64,000 bases of DNA. Source: Polytrichum commune (Eukaryota; Streptophyta; Polytrichopsida; Polytrichales; Polytrichaceae). The position numbers were made by a program, and so were the translations under genes. Where the stretch lies: positions 38,938,001 through 39,002,000 of the forward strand of contig OX485806.1 in the NCBI GenBank assembly GCA_950295325.1, read 5' to 3'. Below, piece after piece: positions 55,334-64,000 of this stretch (position 1 is the stretch's first letter; each line of letters begins with the position of its first letter). The notes under the pieces were generated by a model, which saw only the letters and a program-made list of their open reading frames with translations, searched no databases and was not told the DNA's origin.

Positions 55334-58300
55334 GTGAGTCGGGAAGGGGGGGGGGGGTGGGATCAATTGGTGCTTGGTTTTTGTCTAGTTTCCTAATAGG
55401 GTCAAAGAGAGAAGAAACGTTGACCTCAGTGGGATCGACGTGATTGAAATGCCCATTCGACCCACCCTTCATATTATGTCCACTGGACATAATATCGGTA
55501 GTGCATGACTACTAACCCCTCTTAACATGGTCAAATGTTTTACACACGAGAACTATGATGAGTCTTTGCCTTCCAATGCCATGGAACATGGTCACTTTTC
55601 AATCAAAGTGTAGACTAATGGGAAAGATGGTGTCAAAGTACCAAGTGGCAACAATTCTCCCAAGGTAAATGTGAAGGTGGAGAAATGTGAACACATCTCA
55701 CGGCATCTTGGATTTGGCAGAGTAATTTATTTTGCCATGGTCACACTAATTTTGGACTGAGTACAGTAGTAGTGTGGAGGTCACTTTTGTCTAGTGCAAC
55801 TTTCTTAAGGGTTGACCAGTAAATAATTGGATGACATTCAGGTGCTTAATTCTGCCATAACATTCTTATTAATTAAGACCATAGAATTTGTACTATTTCC
55901 ATTTGAGGGTGCCTAACTTTTAGTTTGAGGGAGGCAATGACTTGGAAGGTACTAACCACATTTGACTAGTAATGATACCGTATAGGACTTGGTTGGTGGT
56001 GGAGCATATAAAGTAAGTATTATGACATGATGAAGGAAAGACGTGATATGGAAGCATTGTTTATATGACATGTGGTGAGAGTTGACTAGTATTACCGGGA
56101 AAGGGAACAAGCTCTTGAAAAATGGTGGGGGGTGGGGGGGGGGGGGGAACACGACACACCATATTGGGAGCCAATAAGAACGCAACATCGGGTCTTAGAT
56201 TTTATTTTTTAATTCATATTTTGATCTTTTTGTAAAGCAATCAACTTTGAGGTGGGGTGTCACTAAACTGACGCAAAGAGAAACTCATTGGCACAAGTAA
56301 TGTGGCCGCAAGTTTTAAATATTTACTCGATTGGGTTCACCCACCTTATTGAGTCGCAATAGATTGATAGAATCACATAGTTTTACATTTGGCTAATCAT
56401 TTGCTACCTAACTTGGAATATGTGTGTGCGCACGCGCGCTCTCACAAAAACTATTCATGAAACATTTTGTAATCACCAAACCTGAATTAGGCATCAATTT
56501 CTTTGTATTTGTTAATGGGAACACATTGTGCAACCAAGGCTTAGAGAATTACGGTTACCGTTGCATTCTATTTTATTTTAAAAGCATAATTGTTTTTGTC
56601 TATCTGCACTTTGATCCGATCAATGTGATGGAGTTGGAGGCATGCACTTTAGTCTTTATGGTGCAAAGTGTACGACTCACAATAAGAGTCTTGAGTCTTG
56701 ACCATCCTACCGACATAAGTATTATATGACATCCCAACTGGATCATGACTCAGTGGAGAGCTTGTGAAACATCACTAGGGAAGGGAGATATTTTGACATG
56801 GTCCACTTGACACATTGTCATCTAGGACTTGTTAAAACTATCACATCTTGTGTTGAAATGGTTGATTCAACATATTTGACATAAAATGCGACATTTTTTA
56901 AGTCCCAAATAACATAGGTCAAGTGGACCGTGTCAAAAATACCATTCTCATATCTTTTTCCTTGGTACTGAAAGGTGCTACTACAAGCATAAGATTCTAG
57001 GATGATTGTATTGTGTCAATGAAATATCTATGAAAAAATCACATCAATAGATTTTCGTATATCAATGTCCAACGATTGCCTTGGACTCATAAGTTGGTAG
57101 TGTGCTTATGTTGTTGGATTACATGGACATGTCTGTAGTCAAGTTTTGCATAGTTCCTTATAGAATCCCAGATGTGGATTGGAGGGCCGACTCGGATGCA
57201 AACAAGAGCTCAATAAGTAACCCGTTTTGCACCTACCATATCTACACATGATAACAATACTACAAAGGTAAATCGGGGTAAAAACACACCACTTATTGAG
57301 CTCTAATTTACACCTACTAATGGTGAGATGTTGGTTGCTATGAAGAGTATGTGTATTATACTTTGAGCCAAATGTGTAGATCATGGTGAGGATGGCACAC
57401 TAAAATGTTGATAACGCTCTACAATCCCCCCCCCCCCCCACCTTCTCTACTCAACGTATTGACATACTAAATATGAGTTGTAGTTGGATTGTTAATGAGC
57501 ATTACGCTACGTCCCCTAGGGTTGGACTCTTCATACCACGTATGAACTAACACAATTTTAAGAAGGGATATCCTTTGAGGTATTAGTGTGCATAGTATAG
57601 ATAAGGGAGAGGCCCAAGTACTTTTCTGACATGTGTACATTTAAGAAGGGCATTAACTATTTTGAAGTAAAGGCAGATGCACAAGAAGGGAGCCCTAACA
57701 TTTAGAAAATTCCTTGACAAAAATGTGTTAGTTTCATCTAATTCACATTTTCATTCATTGTTGTCATATGATAGTAGTCCCCAATGGTCCCCTTATTTAT
57801 TTTTGTTGGGGTTCACATTTGGGTTATAAGACAAGCTAGAGGCTCTTGGAGTGCTTGTGGGCTCTGTTGAGTGTTTCTCTTCAGATTGTGGCTAAGATAT
57901 TGTGCTCTTGTCTTTGTATGTTTGATGCAATCGTTGAGTTATGTTAAGGATGAGGGAATGTTCAATGAAATTCTCATTAGAAGTGAAGATGTATTTAATC
58001 CATGATTTATGTTTTGTATATGTAGCAAAGGCATTTATCACATTAAATTAAGAAACTCAACATAAACACATGAGTTCATTTTCTAACTTGTCATTAGTAC
58101 ATATACATTTTTTTTGTGTAAACTTCTTGTATATTGGGGGTTTAATTTCATAGTGACCCACACACGCCATTTAGATTCCCAATGAAGAGTCCACCCCTCG
58201 GGGCTACGCCTCAACAATTGAAGCCACCTTGGTATTCAAAAGCCATAATTCTTGAGACTTGATCATAGAGATTCTATCACTCAGATAGACATGCTAAGAC

Positions 58301-61300
58301 ATCCTACACCCTAGAACCTTAGATACGCATTTTGGAGGCAAGTTGTAGAAATTATTTAGAGGGATGCCACCAAAAGGGGCATTCCCAAGAACACTAGGGA
58401 GATCCATGTCAACCCAAATTCCTTTTGTGGCCACCTTAAAACAAACTCATGCTAGCGGACACAAAGAGAGGCACCTCCATAATGAAAGACCCAACCATAC
58501 TCCCATTTGTAGCACTTCATACACAAGGTGTTGTTCATTGATCGATGCACTTATTTTGCCTCTTATGTTGGTTGCAACAACACTATGGAGAAGCAACCGC
58601 CATATCATATCCTCCTACTTATAAAAACAACAAGTGTTTCCTGAGTTGAATTCTTAGCAACTTCAAGTCTAAAATGGGCTCAAGGTTATCTTTTGATATT
58701 CAATACCAAAAGTACACTCCTCAAGGGCCATATCCAAAAAGATATTGTGGAATTAAGCTTCTACGTTATGCATGCTTATAATGTCTTTGTTTCTATCTCC
58801 TCAATAGAGACATTTGCCACCTCCACGTCCCCCTCATCTTGTTGGTTGTGTAGCCAATATTTGCTTCATGTCATCTTGTCTTCCATTTTGGTATCATGAA
58901 GAGGTCAAATTGTCTCACGGGTGGTGTTAATGCAACTTAGTGTGGAGCTATATTTTCTTTTGTCAAATGTGATGGTGTGCACTTGCAACACACCTCTTCT
59001 AGCCTCATAATGACTCCCCCATTTTTATCCACTTGACATCCACTTTTATTGGGATTTCATACTATTGATGGCGGAAATTTTAGAGATCCGGTAGGCCATG
59101 TGGAGGTTGTCACTCATGCTTTTCATATTCTTTGGGCATAATTCCCTTGCACAACCGATCTCCCAAACCTCATGCAACTCGCAAAGAGAGTGATGCAACC
59201 CACTTCACCCAAATCCAATTGTGAATTCCATTCTTGAAGGGAAAGTCTTGAATATTATATGCCACCTTCAACAACAATTGAGCTAACTTTAGGGGGTGGC
59301 TAGTGGTAGCCATGCTCAATTTGAAATTGACTAATTCCTCCACTTTTGTCATGCTCAATAGTCATTTTTTGCCCCTCTTCCTATATCTATTTATTTCCAC
59401 TTAGGTGACACCTAAGTGTGCTCACTGGAATGATAAAACTTGAGCTTGCGGTGAGGATTTTCTCACTAACATCAACAAATTCAATGCCATATGCAAGTGC
59501 CTCTGAAATCCAAATCCAATTTCTCCTAAATTTATGCTTTTAGAGGGCGTACATAGATTTCTAAGGATGGTCCTACCCCATTCACCTATGATATTCTCAA
59601 GGGGAAGGGAAGTACATTCCTATGGGTAGAAGGAAGTCATTGCAATTAGTTGGAGTGGTTTACAAGGCCAAATTGTCATGTGATTGTCTATGTTGAGAGC
59701 TATGTGATAGCCTCATAATTCTCAAGGGGCAAGTTGATGGTAAGCTATAGGCTGCCCAAGTTGAGCCGCATGAGACCCTACAACCACCTTCCCTTGAGAG
59801 TGTCAATGCAAAGACTAAAACCTATTAATTATTGCCACACAACCCAAATTTAAGGTATGTAAGCTATTGCTCCTTGATTTGAATAATGTCAAGTTTGATG
59901 TTATTAGTGAAGACCGATTATACTTCAACTCCTTTTGCATTCATTGCTTGTTGATGTTATATCAATTTCTCGGTATTTACGGGACTCCTCAAACTAACAA
60001 AGTTATTTGTAAAGTCCCTTGAAGAAAGATGAAAGCCAAAAACCCTAAGTCTGATCCTTCTTCGATGATTTTTTTTAACTGAAACATTGTATGCTCATCG
60101 TATGTCGGAGCTTATTATGAAAGTTGGGTGAAGCGTTTGGGACCTCCTCTTGCCAAACCAAAAACTTAGGATTTGAATTAGGGTATGCCCATGAGACCCA
60201 CCAACCTGAATCCCAAATTAGCCTATCCAAGGCTAGCTTGGCTCAGCCAACCAAGTACTACGAGACAAGCTAGAAATTTGATTTTCAACAACCCAACACC
60301 ACTCTTTGAGTATGGTAAATTAAGCATTGAAAAAACTTGACATTATGCATAAGCTCTCATACTTGTGTTTTAGCCAACTCGATGGGAGTTTGATGCCACG
60401 ACTTTTACAAATAGCTTGAGTGAGCTCCATTTATTCTAAATCAACTATGATTTTGGCCTAGGTCATGTGGGATACATTCTTATTTATGAGAAACGATAGG
60501 TATAGGACATAAGGTACCCAAGTACGTAACTCCCGTATTATATGGCCCTGATTATAATCACTTATAATGCATTTTAGTCCAATCTCAAGTGATGAAATTT
60601 GTTTTAATGTAGGAAACTCTTGTAGTCCCTCTAATAATAAATCAAAAATATAATTATATATAGGACATGAATATTCCTTGAATCATATAATTGCATTAAA
60701 ATTTATATAAAATTTTAATACATGTACCATAGGTCAAAGTACCCAACTTTTTGGGTATTTTAAATAAAAAATTAATAGTTTTATTTTAAATAAAACATCG
60801 CCAATGACTTTTGAATTTTAATTGGAGCCAACTACTTGTGTGGATTTTTCAAATTTATGCATAGGTTTTAAAATAGGTGATTATGTTCTTTAAATATGTT
60901 GCAAAGTTTTTTTAAATAAATAATTATGCAACCCAAAAATCTTAAATACCTCATTTTATTTAACTTGGTCTTCACCCAAATTTTTGGTCCTTTTATTTTT
61001 GTATAATTTGATATAATTTTTACAAAAACCATCCTCTAAGTTGTTTGAATTTGATGCCCTCTACGTATAATATAGGATTTGTGTACCCGAGATAAGGTAT
61101 TGAGGCCTTAAAGTAACACGTTTTCTTTGGTGACACTTAATTTTAATCCTTAAGCCTCAACAAGTTAGTGCAATATTGCCATCAAGTCATTGTTAAAAGT
61201 GATTAATCATATGTTGCAATAAGTATTAAATAACAACACTTGGGCCATTCCATAATAGCGATGTAAGAAGGATGCAAGAACATGTTTAGAAAAGCACCAA

Positions 61301-61406
61301 CTATGGTCAATCACAATGGCTAATCAGGATCTATATGCTCAACGAGGTGGTGTACAAAGCCATCCACAAAAGGGCGACAACATCTTCATAGATGACTCTC
61401 ACTTAC
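55334..61406. other. Long AT-rich stretch without supported genes
   Basis: Contains G-runs at about 55347-55356 and 56128-56147 and a C13 run at about 57427-57439. Many short frames have no motif. Around 58350-59360 the minus strand has proline/leucine-rich stretches that could be another decayed retroelement, but no diagnostic motif is readable. No RNA gene was recognised. Confidence 0.35.
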
Positions 61407-61782
61407 GGTGAGTTTCCATGTAGGTTGTTTGTCCTCTAGATTCTAGAAAATAATGGGTCGGAGGTGTTCGCATCTACTTAAGCACAAGCTACCATTCAAC
61501 CACGTTTTGGCAGTCCACTAGAATGTGGAGGGTTGTGGATACGGGCCACTAGACTTCCATGCGCCCACTAAAGAATCTTTAACCTACAAGTCTTGGTCAC
61601 TGAAGGTTTTGAAGACTTGATTTAGAAAGAGGATGAGGTTAGTAGGCTGGCCCAAATTTGAGAAGATGGGAGTCACTAGTTAGCACATACGAACCCTACC
61701 CCACCAAATTCCCTCTACATTTGGACAAGGTTGTCCGTATTCACACTAGAATCTGGTGGGCGAGTCTACATGGAAACTCACC
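61407..61782. mobile_element. MITE related to the 11137-13142 element tips
   Basis: ggtgagtttccatgtaggtt at the left and ctacatggaaactcaccc at the right are inverted. Interior blocks (aagaatctttaacctacaag, aggttagtaggctggccc) match 12880-13060 in inverse. No exact TWA duplication. Confidence 0.55.
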
Positions 61783-62168
61783 CCTAGCAATTCAACATCA
61801 AAAGACCCCCCCCCCCAAGTTGATAGTAGAAGGCTCTTTCCTCAAGAGAACTTTGAGAATTTATGTAGGTTGCATATGAATTTATTATTATTATTTTGAT
61901 TTTTTATTTGGTAAACTTTGTAGAGATTCGGTCGTCTATGGAATTTCTTTGAAAGTTTTCCAAGCTACTTAACATTCCCGAAATAGAAAAGTTTCTTAAT
62001 GTGTCACTTTAATCCCTCAGTACCTTATGCTTCAACTCCATTTAGGAATGAAGAGACTCCCTTGCATGATTCTTTAGCTCCTTTTGGGATCCACCATTTT
62101 GATGCATAGATAAAGTTTGCCTAAACACATTAACATGTATGTTGTAACTTACTTCTCTGGGCAACCTA
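61783..62168. other. No supported gene
   Basis: AT-rich with a C10 run near 61806. No motif. Confidence 0.35.
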
Positions 62169-62548
62169 GGGCCACTTTACACCTAGAGGCCGGGCCAATT
62201 CCCCTTGAGGCCGATTACATGAAATTTGAGCCCCTTTTGTGTTGGAGGCTGGCCTCAACTACACATTATAATAAGATTATAATGGGGGCCAATTTTCCCA
62301 TATGTAAAGGCCTTAGGGCCAAGAAGCTAGGCCGATTCCATAAATCTAGCATAATCTAGCATAGATCCGTTCATATTTCCACATAATTCAATGAATATGG
62401 TTTGTTTAAAATATCATGTTTTATTAAATAAAAGTATTTTTTAATTGAAATTTGACATTGGCCCCGAGGCCAAGAATTGGCCTTCCATTTTGGGTGCAGC
62501 CAATTCAATACCACCAAATTGGCCCGGCCTCTAGGTGTAAAGTGGCCC
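62169..62548. mobile_element. Harbinger-like MITE, gggccactttacaccta tips
   Basis: The left gggccactttacacctagag and the right ctctaggtgtaaagtggccc are a near-perfect inverted pair. The flanks are CTA and TTA, one mismatch from a 3-bp duplication. The interior matches 20960-21300 in inverse (aagaagctaggccgattc, gaattggccttccattttgg). Confidence 0.75.
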
Positions 62549-64000
62549 TTACACTAGTTGCTGCACATAATTACCATTCAAAGTTGGGCATTGATGCTCG
62601 GCAATGTGTATGTTTGACAAATTTTATTTGATGTTCAACTTCAAATCCAAAGTGTCATGTAATGTTTTCATAAATGAAAAGGAATGTTAATTGACATCTA
62701 TATTTTCTTCTAAAATGTCACCTCAATGTCACATGTCAAGTAGTATGTGTTATTTCAATTTATAAAGTGTCAATTGATGTGTGCGTTTTTTTTCCACAAG
62801 TCACACTACATGTCAAATTCTAAATTGCGTGTGTCAATTGACATGCTTTTTTTTTTTTTTTTTTTTTTTTTGGTACAAGTTTTTGTGTGTCAAATGTCAA
62901 AAACTTGCAAATACTTTGTCAAAAATACACACTGAGGCTTGGGAACTTGCATTTGAGTGTACCTCTTGTACCAGTATAGAATCCCTGGAATTATCTGAAA
63001 TCAAGAGTGTTATTATTTTTTGTTTGATTTGGCACCATAATTTGTTTTGAAGACCTCAAATCAATGTAGTTCAAGTCTTTTGAAATGAATTGATCACAAA
63101 CCCAAAGGGGTTGTATGTTTATGTTGGATGGATGAGAGGTACATTTGGATGCGATTATTTCCCTCTCTCCTAATGTGTTTGGGGCATGAAGTTGCAATCG
63201 GTTTGTGCTAGAAGACTACATTATACCTCCCATGTACTATGGTTCAAAATGTTTATCTGCATTTGAGTGGAGTTGACCATAGACTCTACAATATTGGGTC
63301 GATATGGGGCGTTAAACCATAAAATCTATCTATCTATCTATCTATCTATCTATAGTTCAAGACAATTCCACCATTTGCAATCAACCCACATAAATAATCT
63401 TGCAAATAAGAAGGTGGCATGGGGCACTTGATGCTATAAGACAATTAATATAAGTCTATCCAGTTAACATGGCATGTCAATTTTTATGAGAGACTTTGTA
63501 ATTTCAGGTTGCACATTTTGTTGTGAAAGAAGTTGCAACTTGGTGGCAAGACTTGATATATGTGATTAATTTATTTATATATATATATATATATATATTC
63601 ATTTGATGTGTAAGAATGGAAAGGTACCCTAAAAGGCCCAAGAGTATGGTTTGTACTTGTACGTGTAATTATCATTTATCAATCTATGTATGACTTATGT
63701 ATAATATATTGTTGTTGGGTCTAAAGATGCACTATGTACAACTATGGACGAAAGACTCTTGTAGAAATTGTCTCTTGCAAGTTTGATGTTGATTTTTATG
63801 GTTGATTCATTCCAACTAGGTCCTAGTGGACTCATTCGAGTTTTCTCATGCCAATTTTGAAGTCAAATCAACTTTCAAAAGCTGTATTCAAGGTATAAAA
63901 TAATTCATTGCATTTTCAACCTTCAAATGTATGAGGTTATGAGGGTAGATGAAGCTCTAGAGATCTTTAATCTATATATAATTTGATACATTGAGGTCCA
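62549..64000. other. No supported gene; several microsatellites
   Basis: Includes a T23 run at about 62849-62871, an (ATCT)n run at about 63324-63354 and a (TA)n run at about 63576-63599. The rest is AT-rich with short, motif-free frames. Confidence 0.4.

Overview
This window looks like nuclear DNA from a land plant: large, AT-rich, gene-poor and packed with transposons. Supporting signs are a nuclear-type tRNA-Leu, telomere-like CCCTAAA runs, a DUF4283/CCHC gag-like relic, an LRR receptor fragment, a Stowaway MITE with TA duplications, and plant Mutator-like elements. I cannot place it more finely than land plant.

Region 1-29 kb holds decayed transposon fragments: a BED-finger relic, a DUF4283/CCHC relic and an LRR exon. 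It also has a 2.5-kb foldback palindrome, a three-layer nest of DNA transposons at 11.1-13.1 kb, a small hAT-type MITE family with recoverable 8-bp duplications, and a 302-bp tandem array. Harbinger-like and Stowaway MITEs are scattered through it. The only ordinary genes I can support are one tRNA-Leu(UAG) (14396-14475) and one short three-exon gene of unknown function (14804-16024, minus strand).

Region 29.2-53.2 kb is the centre of interest. Two very large Mutator-like elements lie back to back in opposite orientation: element A (29176-40638, 11.5 kb) and element B (40650-53169, 12.5 kb). Each has near-perfect long terminal inverted repeats (about 455-545 bp and 473 bp) and a perfect 9-bp target duplication. 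B landed in the right-hand duplication of A, so the order of events can be read. Both carry the same three genes in the same layout: a MULE/SWIM transposase, a small conserved proline-rich protein on the same strand downstream, and a large convergent gene coding for a zinc-finger protein of about 1,000 residues that I do not recognise. A appears intact. B has frame breaks in the transposase and in the large gene, but its small gene is open. Both elements, and almost nothing outside them, are studded with the 8-mer GTAACATG, which occurs in 7 of the 8 introns. This resembles the dispersed motifs bound by VANC anti-silencing proteins of Arabidopsis VANDAL elements, and suggests that one accessory protein may recognise the element's own DNA.

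Region 53.2-64 kb returns to AT-rich non-coding sequence with MITEs, microsatellites and a perfect 21-bp hairpin. I see no credible gene there.
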